Shown here: piece after piece, positions 16,263-26,023 of the stretch
Layout of the letters: each line of letters starts with the position of its first letter
How positions within the stretch are numbered: position 1 is the stretch's first letter
Assembly: GCF_900156625.1 (NCBI RefSeq)
Contig: NZ_FTOB01000003.1
Span: forward strand, 496,001 to 560,000
Direction: 5' to 3'
Length of the DNA: 64,000 nt
Source of the DNA: Zobellia uliginosa
GTDB taxonomy: Bacteria; Bacteroidota; Bacteroidia; Flavobacteriales; Flavobacteriaceae
The notes under the pieces: model-generated
Told to the model about the DNA's origin: nothing
Databases searched by the model: none
Seen by the model: the letters and a program-made list of their open reading frames with translations, nothing else
Program-made: the position numbers and the translations under genes

Positions 16263-18671
16263 ATGAGAAGAAAAGTAAATTCTAGTGTTCGACAAAGGTG
16301 GTTAAATGCCTTGGGAGGTCTGTTGGTATTGCTGGTAACGACATCTGGTATAGCACAGGAAAACTTTACCATTAGTGGTAAGATAAGTGATAAGGAGGAC
16401 GGAGAGACCCTTTTTGGGGCCTCTGTTTTTTTAGAGGGAACGACCATCGGTGTGGTTACCAATGAGTATGGATTCTATTCCATTACCGCTCCAAAGGGAA
16501 ACTATCGATTGCTAATTTCCTATATGGGGTATTCGGAAATGTATCAAGAGGTAAGCTTGGACAAAAACCAAAAACTCGATTTTGAGATTTCTGAATATTC
16601 TACCGAGCTTGAAGAAGTGGTCGTCACTGCCGATGAACCGGAAATGGCAGTTTTGAGAAAACCCGAAATGAGCGTTTCAAAATTGAATATCGGAACCGTA
16701 AAACAGATGCCGGTGGTTTTGGGGGAAGTCGATATTTTAAAATCCTTGCAAATGCTTCCTGGGGTCACCAATAATGGTGAAGGTACGGGAGGTTTGCATG
16801 TCCGCGGGGGGGCGCAAGATCAGAACTTGGTACTTTTAGATGAGGCGATTATTTACAATACCTCGCACTTGTTCGGTTTTTTCTCGGTATTCAATGCCGA
16901 TGCCATAAAGGATATCAAATTGTATAAGGGGGGCATACCCGCACGTTTCGGAGGTCGTGTATCATCGGTACTGGATGTCCGTCAAAAAGACGGGAACAAT
17001 AAGAATTTCGCCTTGACCGGTGGAATCGGACTTATTTCGAGCCGACTGGCGGCAGAGGGGCCTATCTTCGGCGATAAAGGATCTTTTTTGGTAGCGGGCA
17101 GAACCTCTTATGCACACCTCTTGCTAAAGGCGGCAGGGGAAAAGAACAGTGCGAGTTTTTACGATCTGAACTTGAAGACCAACTACAGTCTGAACGATAA
17201 GAACAAATTGTATCTGTCGGGATATTTTGGTCGTGATGTGCTCAAATTCGGAAATATCTTTGATAGTAGCTATGGCAATACTTCGGGAAACTTGAGATGG
17301 AACCATATTTTTAATGACCGACTGTTTTCGAACATGTCGGCCATTATCAGTAAATATGACTACGACCTAGGGTTTACCATGGAAGATTTTGTGTGGGTGG
17401 CCTCGATTACCAATTACAATTTAAAGTATGATCTAAAATACTACTTCAGCGATAAGTTTAAACTCGATTTTGGGGCCAGTGGCCTATATTATGATTTTGA
17501 CCCGGGGCAAATAAAGCCGACCAGTGATAGTTCCGATATAAACCCACTGTCATTAGACCGTAAGAAGGCCTTTGAAAGCGGACTCTATATAAACGCAGAA
17601 CATAAGCTTTCAAAAAATCTAACGGCCCAATACGGATTAAGGTATAGTGCTTTCAATAGGCTAGGGGGGCAGCCCATAACCCACTACGCCAACGATTTAC
17701 CCGTGGTTTACAATTCCGTTCTGGGGATTTATGAGAGTGGAAGTCCTATCGGGGAAACCTTTTATGATAAAGGCGAATCGATGAAAACTTTTGGAAATGT
17801 AGAACCGAGGGTCTCACTTGCCTATCAATTGAACGAGGCTTCGTCGGTAAAAGCGGGTTTCTCGCGTTCCGCACAATACGTCCACTTGTTGTCGAATACC
17901 GCGGCAGTGACCCCGGTAGATGTTTGGACGCCAAGCGGTGAGTATGTCGATCCCCAGCTTTCTAACCAATATGCACTGGGTTATTTTAGGAATTTTAAGG
18001 GACAGGCCTATTCCATGGAAGTGGAAACTTACTATAAGACGGTAGACAATCGTATTGATTATATCGATGGCTCCAACCTTATCGGACAGAATACGATCGA
18101 AACCGAAATTTTAAAAGGGGAAAGTAGGGCTTACGGATTGGAAGTGTTGCTCCGTAAAAACGAAGGCAAACTTACCGGATGGTTGGCGTACACCCTTTCC
18201 AAGTCGGAACAACGTACGCCTGGCGGAGCTGCAGGAGGCCTAGGCATCAACAATGGGGAGTGGTACAATACTTCCTATGATCGTACCCATGATGTTTCCG
18301 TGGCCGGGGCCTATCGGTTAAACGAAAAATGGAGTTTTGGAACCAATCTTGTTTTCCAGACCGGAAGGCCCGTAACCTATCCGAACGGCCAATATGAATA
18401 CGAAGGGATTTCGGTGGCGAGTTATGCTGCTAGAAATTCAGACCGTTTGCCATCGTATCACCGTTTGGACGTTTCCGTAAACTATAAGCCGAACCGCAAA
18501 CCTGAAAATCGTTGGAAAGGTGAATGGGTCCTCGGTATCTATAACGTGTACAACCGTAAGAATGCGGCTTCTGTTTCCTTTGGGCAGAACCGGGAAACCG
18601 GGGCCAATGAAGCTACCCGAACCGCCATTTTCGGTATTGTACCCTCAATTACGTATAATTTCAAATTCTAA
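16263..18671 (+). CDS. TonB-dependent receptor with N-terminal carboxypeptidase-regulatory-like domain
   Basis: This outer-membrane receptor of about 802 residues imports a ligand with energy from TonB-ExbBD. The ATG at 16263 is chosen because the signal peptide (LLVLLVTTSGIAQ) follows it closely. Residues about 35-110 form the CarboxypepD_reg-like domain (GKISDKEDGETLFGASVF). The plug domain follows, with LQMLPGVTNNGEGTGGLHVR and the segment KLYKGGIPARFGGRVSSV. The C-terminal 600 residues are barrel strands ending in the aromatic ITYNFKF. It lies 6 bases upstream of a DUF4249 lipoprotein, the usual partner of this receptor class. The substrate is unknown; peptides, metals or oligosaccharides are all possible. 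Confidence 0.93.
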   Translation: MRRKVNSSVRQRWLNALGGLLVLLVTTSGIAQENFTISGKISDKEDGETLFGASVFLEGTTIGVVTNEYGFYSITAPKGNYRLLISYMGYSEMYQEVSLDKNQKLDFEISEYSTELEEVVVTADEPEMAVLRKPEMSVSKLNIGTVKQMPVVLGEVDILKSLQMLPGVTNNGEGTGGLHVRGGAQDQNLVLLDEAIIYNTSHLFGFFSVFNADAIKDIKLYKGGIPARFGGRVSSVLDVRQKDGNNKNFALTGGIGLISSRLAAEGPIFGDKGSFLVAGRTSYAHLLLKAAGEKNSASFYDLNLKTNYSLNDKNKLYLSGYFGRDVLKFGNIFDSSYGNTSGNLRWNHIFNDRLFSNMSAIISKYDYDLGFTMEDFVWVASITNYNLKYDLKYYFSDKFKLDFGASGLYYDFDPGQIKPTSDSSDINPLSLDRKKAFESGLYINAEHKLSKNLTAQYGLRYSAFNRLGGQPITHYANDLPVVYNSVLGIYESGSPIGETFYDKGESMKTFGNVEPRVSLAYQLNEASSVKAGFSRSAQYVHLLSNTAAVTPVDVWTPSGEYVDPQLSNQYALGYFRNFKGQAYSMEVETYYKTVDNRIDYIDGSNLIGQNTIETEILKGESRAYGLEVLLRKNEGKLTGWLAYTLSKSEQRTPGGAAGGLGINNGEWYNTSYDRTHDVSVAGAYRLNEKWSFGTNLVFQTGRPVTYPNGQYEYEGISVASYAARNSDRLPSYHRLDVSVNYKPNRKPENRWKGEWVLGIYNVYNRKNAASVSFGQNRETGANEATRTAIFGIVPSITYNFKF

Positions 18672-18677
18672 AATATT

Positions 18678-19526
18678 ATGAAAAAACACATAAAAATCAT
18701 AAGCCTTTTATCTTTGGCGGTATTGGCCTTTTCCTGTACCGATGTCATCGATGTAGACGTACAATCGGCACCGACAAGGTTAACGGTCGAGGCTTCCCTT
18801 GATTGGGAAAAGGGGACTTTAGGAAATGAGCAGACCATACGGTTAAGAACTTCTACCGAATTTTTCGATACCACCTCCAATACGGAGGTCACAGGGGCGT
18901 CTGTAAAAGTGATAAATGATAGCAATGGGACCGAATTTATATTTGAGGACCAAAACGATGGTACATATACCACCAATGCCTTCGAGCCAATTGTGGGGCA
19001 ATCGTATTCTTTGGAAATTATTTATAATGGGGAAACCTATTCGGCCCAAGAAACCCTGAACGCCGTACCCGACCTTACCATTCTAGGGCAATCGAGAGAT
19101 GATGGTTTTAGTGAAGATGACCTAGAGGTCAACATGGTCTTTAAAGACCCGGAGGAAGAGGGGAATAGCTATTTTTTTAAGTTTCAAAAGCAAGATGAAC
19201 TGTTGCCGGTTTTTGAAGAATTCGACGATGAGTTCGTAAACGGAAATGAAATTGACTGGTATTACGAGAGCGAGGAAGACGATGATACGGAAGAAACGGA
19301 GGCCTTTGAACCTGGTGATGTGCTTCATATAGAATTTTATGCCATTTCACAGGCCTATAGGAGCTACTTGCAAATTCTTGTCAATCAAATCGGGGGTATG
19401 GGTATGTTCGATGCTACACCTGTTGCCGTCAAAGGAAACTGTGTAAACCTTAGCAACCCCGAAAACTATGCCTATGGTTATTTTAGGGTGACCCAAGTAG
19501 TGAAGGTCGACTATACTTTCGAATAG
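18678..19526 (+). CDS. DUF4249 family lipoprotein
   Basis: This 282-residue lipoprotein has the signal peptide SLLSLAVLAFSC (lipobox Cys at about residue 20). Its start reads TDVIDVDVQSAPTRLTVEAS, a hallmark of DUF4249 proteins, which often open with a C-x-D-V-I-x-V-D pattern. Acidic runs such as YESEEDDDTEETEAFEPGD are notable. The family is found with TonB receptors in Bacteroidota and is presumed to be the surface-exposed partner, comparable to SusD, but its function is not established. It shares an operon with the receptor upstream and is followed by a strong bidirectional terminator. Confidence 0.85.
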   Translation: MKKHIKIISLLSLAVLAFSCTDVIDVDVQSAPTRLTVEASLDWEKGTLGNEQTIRLRTSTEFFDTTSNTEVTGASVKVINDSNGTEFIFEDQNDGTYTTNAFEPIVGQSYSLEIIYNGETYSAQETLNAVPDLTILGQSRDDGFSEDDLEVNMVFKDPEEEGNSYFFKFQKQDELLPVFEEFDDEFVNGNEIDWYYESEEDDDTEETEAFEPGDVLHIEFYAISQAYRSYLQILVNQIGGMGMFDATPVAVKGNCVNLSNPENYAYGYFRVTQVVKVDYTFE

Positions 19527-19572
19527 GGTTTCCTGCCGTTTGCACGGCAAAGTTTGAAACTACAGGGCATAA

Positions 19573-19602
19573 AAAAACCGCAACCCTAGGGTTGCGGTTT
19601 TT
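19573..19602. terminator. Bidirectional intrinsic terminator
   Basis: A perfect palindrome, AAAAACCGCAACCC followed by TA and GGGTTGCGGTTTTT in the fold, has A and T tracts on its two sides. It lies between the convergent DUF4249 and OmpA-family genes, so it can end both transcripts. A smaller hairpin TGCCGT-TTGC-ACGGCA lies just upstream at 19534-19549. Confidence 0.9.
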
Positions 19603-19623
19603 ATTTATACCGTTCAAACCAAC

Positions 19624-20472
19624 TTAGTTGATCGCAGGGTCTTTCATACCCTCTTCGATCATACTGTAGAATTGATCGATTTTTGGAAGAACAACGATAC
19701 GGGTTCTTCTGTTTTTCGATTTTTCGGTTTGTGAAACAGGAATGAACTCAGCTCTACCTGCTGCGGTCATACGCTTGGGATCAACATTGTAATCGTTCTG
19801 TAAAATTCGAACTACTGCAGTAGCACGTTTTACACTCAAATCCCAGTTGTCTAAAAGAACACCGCTTCTGTAAGGTACGTCATCGGTATGACCTTCTACC
19901 ATGAATTCGAAATCAGGCTTGTTGTTCACTACTTGAGCAACTTTACCAAGAATTTCCTTAGCTCTTCTTGTTACGTTGTAGCTTCCGCTGCTGAAAAGCA
20001 ATTTGTCGGAAATAGAAACGAAAACAACACCTTTTTCAACACTGATTTCAATGTCTTCGTCGTCTAGGTTACCCAACACTCCTTTTAAGCTCTGTACCAA
20101 AGAAAGGTTTACGGAGTCCCTTCTTGTAATGGCATCTTGAAGCTTGCGGATAGTAAGGTCTTTTTCCTTTAAACTTTCCAAAGACTTTTCAAGGTTCTCG
20201 GCACCCTTGGTAGTTAAGGTGGTCAAGTTACCCATATTGTTTATCAACTCTTGATTGTTCGCCTTCAAGAATGCATTTTGATCTTGTAGGGTTTTTAGTC
20301 TAGAACTGGCGGTTGCCTTTTCTTCTAAACAATCGTTCAATTTTACTGTGGCCGAATTCAACAGATCCTGCGCTTCTTTATGTTTTGCCTCCAAATCGGA
20401 ATACTTCTTTTGAGATACACAAGAAGACAACAACATGGTCACTCCTAAACAGCCTAAAATTAATTTTTTCAT
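19624..20472 (-). CDS. OmpA-family peptidoglycan-binding lipoprotein
   Basis: The protein of about 282 residues starts at the ATG at 20472, just before the lipoprotein signal peptide LGVTMLLSSCVSQKK. A coiled coil (about residues 25-135, with heptads such as LEAKHKEAQDLLNS and SLESLKEKDLTIRKL) leads to a C-terminal OmpA domain. That domain carries the peptidoglycan contacts VEGHTDDVPYR, NWDLSVKRATAVVRIL and NRRTRIVV. It likely tethers the outer membrane to the wall. It ends at the shared terminator at 19573-19602. Confidence 0.9.
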   Translation of the reverse strand: MKKLILGCLGVTMLLSSCVSQKKYSDLEAKHKEAQDLLNSATVKLNDCLEEKATASSRLKTLQDQNAFLKANNQELINNMGNLTTLTTKGAENLEKSLESLKEKDLTIRKLQDAITRRDSVNLSLVQSLKGVLGNLDDEDIEISVEKGVVFVSISDKLLFSSGSYNVTRRAKEILGKVAQVVNNKPDFEFMVEGHTDDVPYRSGVLLDNWDLSVKRATAVVRILQNDYNVDPKRMTAAGRAEFIPVSQTEKSKNRRTRIVVLPKIDQFYSMIEEGMKDPAIN

Positions 20473-20535
20473 AATGAGAGTTACTAAGTATTTAATGATT
20501 GTTATTTGATTTTTTTTGATAACCGTAATAAGGGA

Positions 20536-20543
20536 CAAAATTA
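20536..20543 (-). promoter_or_regulatory. -7 box of the OmpA-family gene
   Basis: Read on the minus strand, TAATTTTG matches TAnnTTTG and lies about 64 bases ahead of the ATG at 20472. No clear -33 TTG is present at normal spacing. Confidence 0.5.
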
Positions 20544-20576
20544 TATAATCGCCAAATCTACCATTTGTAAAATTAG

Positions 20577-21578
20577 TTAATCTTTTACTAAATTGTTAAA
20601 ATTACTTATATGATGTACGAAATGCTGCCATACAATGGATTTTATTAGGTAGTATTTTGGGATAAAATTAGCCTTTTCACGTTTTTTGTACATTTTTCTA
20701 AATTGGCGGTAAAAGCTGAGATGCGCTCTTAAAATGGCAAAACAGTGGTTGAATTTCAATTGAAATACAAAGCGTAAAGCCGCTACGGCATCTAGTAACA
20801 ATCGTATAAAAATCAAAACGAAGGCCTGCTTTCTAGGTAGGTTTTTGGTAATGGAGAAGAGCGAGTTCCTAAAATTCAAGTAGGTTTTCTTGGGGTTCAT
20901 GTTGCTCAGGGTCGACCCTCCTAAGTGATATACCTTAGCGGCGCCAACGTACAAGACTTTATGGCCTTGGTTCTTGGCCCGCCAACACAGGTCGACTTCT
21001 TCCTGATGGGCAAAGTAGCTTTCGTCAAAACCGTTTAGGTCCCAAAACACTTCTTTCTTGATGAACATACAGGCCCCTGTAGCCCAAAAAATTTCTATGG
21101 TATCGTCGTATTGGCCTTGGTCTTTTTCAAGTTCCTGAAAAATACGTCCCCTACAAAAAGGGTAGCCCAATTGGTCGATAAAACCACCTGCGGCACCGGC
21201 ATACTCAAAATGGTCTTGACGCATGAGGTCTAGGATCTTGGGTTGTATGATGGCGACTTCTTGATGGTCGTTAAAGGCTTTTTCTATAGGGGCCAGCCAG
21301 CCTTCGGTAACCTCTACATCTGAGTTCAACAGGCAGTATACATCGGCGTCTATAGTTTTGAGGCCGTCGTTGTACCCTTTGGCAAATCCGCCGTTTTCGG
21401 TATTTTGAATCACCTTTACAGTGGGGTAGTTCTCGGCAATAAAGGCTACGGAAGCATCGGTAGAGGCATTGTCCACTACGTAAATATCGGCACCTTCCGA
21501 ATATTGTATAACAGAGGGCAGGTATCTTTCAAGAAGCACCTCTCCGTTCCAATTAAGTATGACTATGGCTATACGCAA
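20577..21578 (-). CDS. Family 2 glycosyltransferase (rhamnosyltransferase-like)
   Basis: This 333-residue GT-A fold transferase starts with VILNWNGEVLLERYLPSVI. The nucleotide-sugar site includes VDNASTDASVAFI, and CLLNSDVEV is the DxD-like motif. An acceptor-side segment ANEED-like pattern appears as FAHQEEVDLCWRAKNQG. The C-terminal region is amphipathic and basic, suggesting a peripheral membrane association. Such enzymes extend cell-surface glycans or lipids, but no glycan operon surrounds this one. It is followed by the OmpA-family gene and preceded 12 bases upstream by the HsdR_N-domain gene, so the two may be cotranscribed. Confidence 0.88.
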   Translation of the reverse strand: MRIAIVILNWNGEVLLERYLPSVIQYSEGADIYVVDNASTDASVAFIAENYPTVKVIQNTENGGFAKGYNDGLKTIDADVYCLLNSDVEVTEGWLAPIEKAFNDHQEVAIIQPKILDLMRQDHFEYAGAAGGFIDQLGYPFCRGRIFQELEKDQGQYDDTIEIFWATGACMFIKKEVFWDLNGFDESYFAHQEEVDLCWRAKNQGHKVLYVGAAKVYHLGGSTLSNMNPKKTYLNFRNSLFSITKNLPRKQAFVLIFIRLLLDAVAALRFVFQLKFNHCFAILRAHLSFYRQFRKMYKKREKANFIPKYYLIKSIVWQHFVHHISNFNNLVKD

Positions 21579-21590
21579 AACGATGGCAAA

Positions 21591-22037
21591 TTAACGGCTA
21601 AAATCAGGAATATTCCTTAGAAACGTATATTTTTCTGATTCAAAATCCATTCTACAATAAAAATGGTCCAGTCCATTGGTCACCATAAGGTAATCGGCCT
21701 TGAGTTCAAGGTTGTATCGGGCAATCTGGTCAAAGGTGGTCTGGTCAATGGTAATTTCGGGAGCCTTGCATTCTACCAGGATACGGATACTTCCATCGGA
21801 GTTGAACACCACGACATCATATCGCTTTTTTATATTGTTTACAACCAATTGTTTTTCAACGTTTACCAAGCTCAATGGGTAGTTCTTTTCAAAGGTCAAA
21901 AAGTTCACCACGTGTTGCCTTACCCATTCCTCGGGTTGCAATACCACAAACTTTTTACGTATGCGGTCAAAAATGCGCACGTTATTTTCGCTATTTTTGA
22001 AGCGGAAATTATACTCTGGAAAATTAAGGGGTACCAT
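21591..22037 (-). CDS. Small protein with HsdR_N (type I restriction N-terminal nuclease) domain
   Basis: This protein of about 148 residues holds only the PD-(D/E)xK-type HsdR_N domain. The conserved core is YDVVVFNSDGSIRILVECKA, where the Asp and E-x-K form the nuclease site, followed by TIDQTTFDQIARYNLELKA. I prefer the ATG at 22037, which gives the conserved start M-V-P-L-N-F-P. An earlier ATG at 22076 would overlap divergent holA. Stand-alone HsdR_N proteins of this size are common in Bacteroidota without type I restriction partners, and none is nearby. The function is unproven and may be nucleic-acid binding or repair. Confidence 0.85.
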   Translation of the reverse strand: MVPLNFPEYNFRFKNSENNVRIFDRIRKKFVVLQPEEWVRQHVVNFLTFEKNYPLSLVNVEKQLVVNNIKKRYDVVVFNSDGSIRILVECKAPEITIDQTTFDQIARYNLELKADYLMVTNGLDHFYCRMDFESEKYTFLRNIPDFSR

Positions 22038-22063
22038 TCCGCAAATTTGATGATTTTTTTTGG

Positions 22064-23065
22064 ATGGATGAAGCAAAACGCATAGTTACCGATATTAAAA
22101 ACGGCACCATTAAACCCATTTATTTTTTATTTGGGGAAGAGCCCTATTATATTGATGCCATTTCAAGTTATATTGAGAAAAACGTACTTGCCGACGAAGA
22201 AAAAGGCTTCAATCAGGTCGTGCTTTATGGAAAGGACGTGACCATAGACGATATTGTAGCCAATGCCAAACGCTACCCCATGATGGCCGAACGTCAGGTC
22301 GTGGTAGTCAAGGAGGCGCAGCATTTGGTCCGAACCATTGAAAATTTGACCACCTATGTTGAGAATCCGCAAATGACCACGGTCTTGGTCGTGTGTTACA
22401 AATACAAAAAGCTAGATAAACGAAAGAAACTCTACAAGGCCGTTCAAAAGGCCGGGGTGTTGTTTGAGAGCAAAAAACTCTATGAAAACCAGGTTTCGGA
22501 TTGGATCAGGAAAAACCTGCACGGCAGGGGATATAGTATTTCCCACAAGGCCGCTATTTTGCTTACCGAATATTTGGGTACCGATTTGAGTCGCATCAAC
22601 AACGAACTCCAGAAATTAGAATTGGTATTGCCTAAGGAGAGTGAGATTACCCCGGCAGATATTGAAGAGCATATCGGAATCAGTAAAGATTACAATAACT
22701 TTGAACTTAAAAAAGCCATTGGGGAAAGGAACATACTCAAGGCAACGCGTATTATCACCTATTTTGCCCAGAATCCGAAGGACAACCCTTTTGTGTTGAC
22801 CATAACCTTATTGAATACGTTTTTCACCCAATTATTGCAGTATCATGGCCTAAAGGACCATTCGCCCAAGAGCGTTGCGAGTGCCCTACGTATCAACCCA
22901 TATTTCGTGGGGGAATTTCAGACGGCCGCACGTAACTATCCTATGAAAAAAGTAAGTGCCGTAATCTCTGCTTTGCGCGAGATGGACATGCAGGGAAAGG
23001 GTGTTGGAGCCAACGTTCCGTCCCAAGCAGACTTACTTAAGGAGTTATTGGTGAAAATTATATAA
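22064..23065 (+). CDS. holA: DNA polymerase III delta subunit
   Basis: This 333-residue protein matches HolA, the clamp-loader subunit that opens the beta sliding clamp. The N-terminal segment PIYFLFGEEPYYIDAISSYIE is typical. The middle has the LSRINNELQKLELVL segment, and the C-terminal domain begins SKDYNNFELKKAIGERN. The start is close to and divergent from the HsdR_N gene. The gene ends 7 bases from convergent DoxX. Confidence 0.93.
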   Translation: MDEAKRIVTDIKNGTIKPIYFLFGEEPYYIDAISSYIEKNVLADEEKGFNQVVLYGKDVTIDDIVANAKRYPMMAERQVVVVKEAQHLVRTIENLTTYVENPQMTTVLVVCYKYKKLDKRKKLYKAVQKAGVLFESKKLYENQVSDWIRKNLHGRGYSISHKAAILLTEYLGTDLSRINNELQKLELVLPKESEITPADIEEHIGISKDYNNFELKKAIGERNILKATRIITYFAQNPKDNPFVLTITLLNTFFTQLLQYHGLKDHSPKSVASALRINPYFVGEFQTAARNYPMKKVSAVISALREMDMQGKGVGANVPSQADLLKELLVKII

Positions 23066-23072
23066 AGGGGAC

Positions 23073-23447
23073 TTACCTTTTGTCTACGCTGTATTTACCG
23101 GGGCCAACAAGCATTATGGTTATGAATATGGTCAAGTAAACCAAGGCCATTTCTTTCTTTTGAAAAGGGTCTGCACCATGAGCAATAAAGGCAGCTACGG
23201 CCATAGTGATTGCTGTAGGTATTGCCGCCCATCTTGTCTTAAATCCGAAAATGATTAAAATAGGGCAAACCAATTCTGCCAATACGGCTAAAAATAGTGA
23301 GGGGGTGGAACCAATACCTATCGGGTCGGCAAAGTCAGCGCCATTGATCAACATTTGTAATTTTCCATACCCGTGAACGGCCATCATTGAAGATGCGGCA
23401 ATACGTAAGAAAGCAAGGCCGATATCCTTTAAAAGTGTGTTAGACAT
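23073..23447 (-). CDS. DoxX family membrane protein
   Basis: This protein of about 124 residues has four hydrophobic helices: LAFLRIAASSMMAVHGYGKL, SLFLAVLAELVCPILIIFGF, AAIPTAITMAVAAFIAHG and ALVYLTIFITIMLVG. The order and the HGxGK segment near the first helix are typical of the DoxX/DoxD-like family. I chose the ATG at 23447; the longer frame has no membrane or family match. DoxX proteins are linked to redox or thiol stress, with no precise reaction known. Confidence 0.85.
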   Translation of the reverse strand: MSNTLLKDIGLAFLRIAASSMMAVHGYGKLQMLINGADFADPIGIGSTPSLFLAVLAELVCPILIIFGFKTRWAAIPTAITMAVAAFIAHGADPFQKKEMALVYLTIFITIMLVGPGKYSVDKR

Positions 23448-23592
23448 AGTAGATTTCAATTTATAATAAAGATAAAAGTATTCTTTTTTACGAATTGGGC
23501 AAAATGCATTCCGACAAATGCCATACAAATATGGGGCAGGCAGGGCCTAGCCCATAGGGCGTAGTATGTCAATTGGGTTGATACTTAAAGTG

Positions 23593-26004
23593 TTAGCGTA
23601 ATTTTGGGTAATTTTGAGGGTCGGCCTCGCTCATAATGGCATATACCTTTTCAAAAACATCTTCGGCATTGGGTTTTGAAAAATAGTCGCCATCGGTACC
23701 GTACGCAGGCCTATGTGCTTTGGAGCTCAAGGTTTGCGGAGCGGAATCCAAATAGGCGTAGGCCCCTTGTTTTTCGATGATTTCGTTTAGCAAATAAGCG
23801 GAACAGCCTCCGGGTACGTCCTCGTCTATGACCAATATTCGATTTGTTTTTTGTACGCTCTTTACCGTGTCTTCGTACACGTCAAAGGGCAATAGGGTCT
23901 GTGCGTCGATTACCTCTGCATCGATACCTACTTCTTTTAGCTCGTCTGCCGCTTGCATAACGATCCTAAGGGTAGAGCCGTAAGACACCAATGTAATATC
24001 GCTACCCTCTTTTAAGGTCTCGACCTTTCCTATGGGCGTGCAAAATTCACCTAGGTTGGTAGGTTTGTCCTCCTTTAACCGATAACCGTTCAGGCTTTCT
24101 ATGACCAGGGCGGGTTCGTCGGTTTTTAGAAGGGTGTTGTAAAAACCTGCAGCTTGGGTCATGTTTCTAGGGGATAGGATATACATACCGCGCAAGGCGT
24201 GTATCAGGGCCGCCATAGGCGAACCGGAGTGCCATATACCCTCAAGACGGTGTCCTCTTGTCCGTACGATAAGGGGTGCTTTTTGCTTTCCGAAGGTACG
24301 GTAGCGCAGGCAGGCAACATCGTCGGTCAAAGTGGCCAAGGCATAAAAGATATAATCGAGATATTGAATTTCGGCAATGGGTCGGAGACCGCGTAAGGCC
24401 ATACCTGTGCCTTGTCCGATAATAGTAGTTTCGCGAATGCCCGTATCGGAAACGCGAAATTTGCCAAACTTGTCCTGTAGGCCTTCAAGCCCTTGGTTTA
24501 CATCACCGATGGTCCCACTGTCTTCCCCGAATACCAAGGTGTTCGGGTATTGTTCAAATATCTTGTCGAAATTGTCACGAAGTATGATACGGCCATCTAC
24601 TTTTTCCGTATTGGCGGGATAGTGTGGTTTTACCTCTTTTACACTCAAGGCGCCTGTGGGGCCATCATTGTATAAATCGGCACTGTATTTTGGTTGGGTT
24701 TCCTCTAAAAAGGTATTCGTCCATTTTAGAAGGGCTTCCTTTTCGGGAAAGGACTCGCCCAAAACATATCGTAAGGCTTTTCTGGAACTAACGGCCAAAT
24801 CTTTTTTAATCGGCTCCTCTATGGCTATCAGATCGTTTTTGACCTTGGCTATGAAATTTTTGTTTTGACTTTTTGCAGCCACTTGGTCCAAGAGGACCAC
24901 CAATTCCTTTTTTAGGGTTTTGTGTTCGGAAAGGTATTCCGACCAAGCTTCCCTTTTTGCCGAACGCACTTCTCGTATAATGCTTTTTTCCAGGGCTTTG
25001 AGTTCCTCGTCGGTCGTGATTCCGGTTTCGAGTATCCATTCGCGAAAACGCTTGTTGCAATCGTTATCCTTTTCCCACTCCAGTCGCTCCTTACTCTTGT
25101 AGCGCTCGTGTGAACCCGATGAGGAATGTCCTTGGGGTTGGGTGAGTTCGGTAACATGTATGATTACGGGTACGTGTTCTTCGCGAGCAATGTCGGAAGC
25201 ATTCTCGTAAGCGTGCATCAGGGCGGTATAGTCCCATCCTTTGACCTTGAACATTTCAAAGCCGGGTTTTTCGTCGGTGCGTTTAAAGCCGCTTAGCATT
25301 TCGGAAATATCTTCTTTGGTGGTATGGTATTCGGCAGGTACCGATATACCGTAATCGTCGTCCCAAATACTGATGACCATGGGAACTTGTAGTACTCCCG
25401 CGGCATTGATGGTCTCTAGGAACATCCCTTCACTGGTACTGGCATTACCAATAGTTCCCCAAGCTACTTCGTTACCGTTTTTGGAAAATTTCGAAGCATC
25501 TATATTGTTCAGGTTGCGATACATTTTGGAAGCCTGTGCAAGGCCAAGAAGGCGAGGCATTTGACCTGCGGTACACGAAATATCGCCACTGCTGTTCTTT
25601 TGTTCGGTAAGGTTTTTCCAGCTGCCGTCTTCGTTTAGGCTATGGGTGACATAATGCCCTCCCATCTGACGGCCTGCACTCATAGGCTCCTTTTCTATAT
25701 CGGTAGTGGCGTAAAGACCGTGAAATAAATCCTTCGGGGTCATTAGGCCCAAGGCCATCATAAAAGTCTGGTCGCGATAATAACCACTTCTGAAGTCCCC
25801 GTCCTTGAACGATCGGGCCATGGCCAATTGCGGTAGTTCTTTGCCGTCTCCGAAAATGCCGAATTTTGCCTTACCGGTCAAGACCTCTTTTCTACCCAAT
25901 AAACTGCAGGTCCTGCTAAGCACCGCAATTTTATAATCGTTTAAAATTTGGGTTTTAAAATCATCAAACGAAATGTCATTACTAGTTTTAGGCGAAATAT
26001 CCAT
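23593..26004 (-). CDS. Branched-chain 2-oxoacid dehydrogenase E1, fused alpha and beta subunits
   Basis: This protein of about 803 residues joins both E1 subunits. The alpha part (about residues 1-440) has the ThDP-binding segment GNASTSEGMFLETINAAGV with IWDDDYGIS. The beta part (about 450-803) has FGEDSGTIGDVNQGLEGLQ, the EIQYLDYIF segment and the C-terminal transketolase-like domain with VLVIDEDVPGGC. E1 decarboxylates 2-oxo acids and transfers the acyl group to E2 lipoyl domains. The likely substrates are the valine, leucine and isoleucine oxo acids, which supply branched fatty-acid starters. The ATG at 26004 is chosen over an earlier one. E2 and E3 are not in this window. Confidence 0.9.
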   Translation of the reverse strand: MDISPKTSNDISFDDFKTQILNDYKIAVLSRTCSLLGRKEVLTGKAKFGIFGDGKELPQLAMARSFKDGDFRSGYYRDQTFMMALGLMTPKDLFHGLYATTDIEKEPMSAGRQMGGHYVTHSLNEDGSWKNLTEQKNSSGDISCTAGQMPRLLGLAQASKMYRNLNNIDASKFSKNGNEVAWGTIGNASTSEGMFLETINAAGVLQVPMVISIWDDDYGISVPAEYHTTKEDISEMLSGFKRTDEKPGFEMFKVKGWDYTALMHAYENASDIAREEHVPVIIHVTELTQPQGHSSSGSHERYKSKERLEWEKDNDCNKRFREWILETGITTDEELKALEKSIIREVRSAKREAWSEYLSEHKTLKKELVVLLDQVAAKSQNKNFIAKVKNDLIAIEEPIKKDLAVSSRKALRYVLGESFPEKEALLKWTNTFLEETQPKYSADLYNDGPTGALSVKEVKPHYPANTEKVDGRIILRDNFDKIFEQYPNTLVFGEDSGTIGDVNQGLEGLQDKFGKFRVSDTGIRETTIIGQGTGMALRGLRPIAEIQYLDYIFYALATLTDDVACLRYRTFGKQKAPLIVRTRGHRLEGIWHSGSPMAALIHALRGMYILSPRNMTQAAGFYNTLLKTDEPALVIESLNGYRLKEDKPTNLGEFCTPIGKVETLKEGSDITLVSYGSTLRIVMQAADELKEVGIDAEVIDAQTLLPFDVYEDTVKSVQKTNRILVIDEDVPGGCSAYLLNEIIEKQGAYAYLDSAPQTLSSKAHRPAYGTDGDYFSKPNAEDVFEKVYAIMSEADPQNYPKLR

Positions 26005-26023
26005 TAAGCAAATCGAGTTTCTA

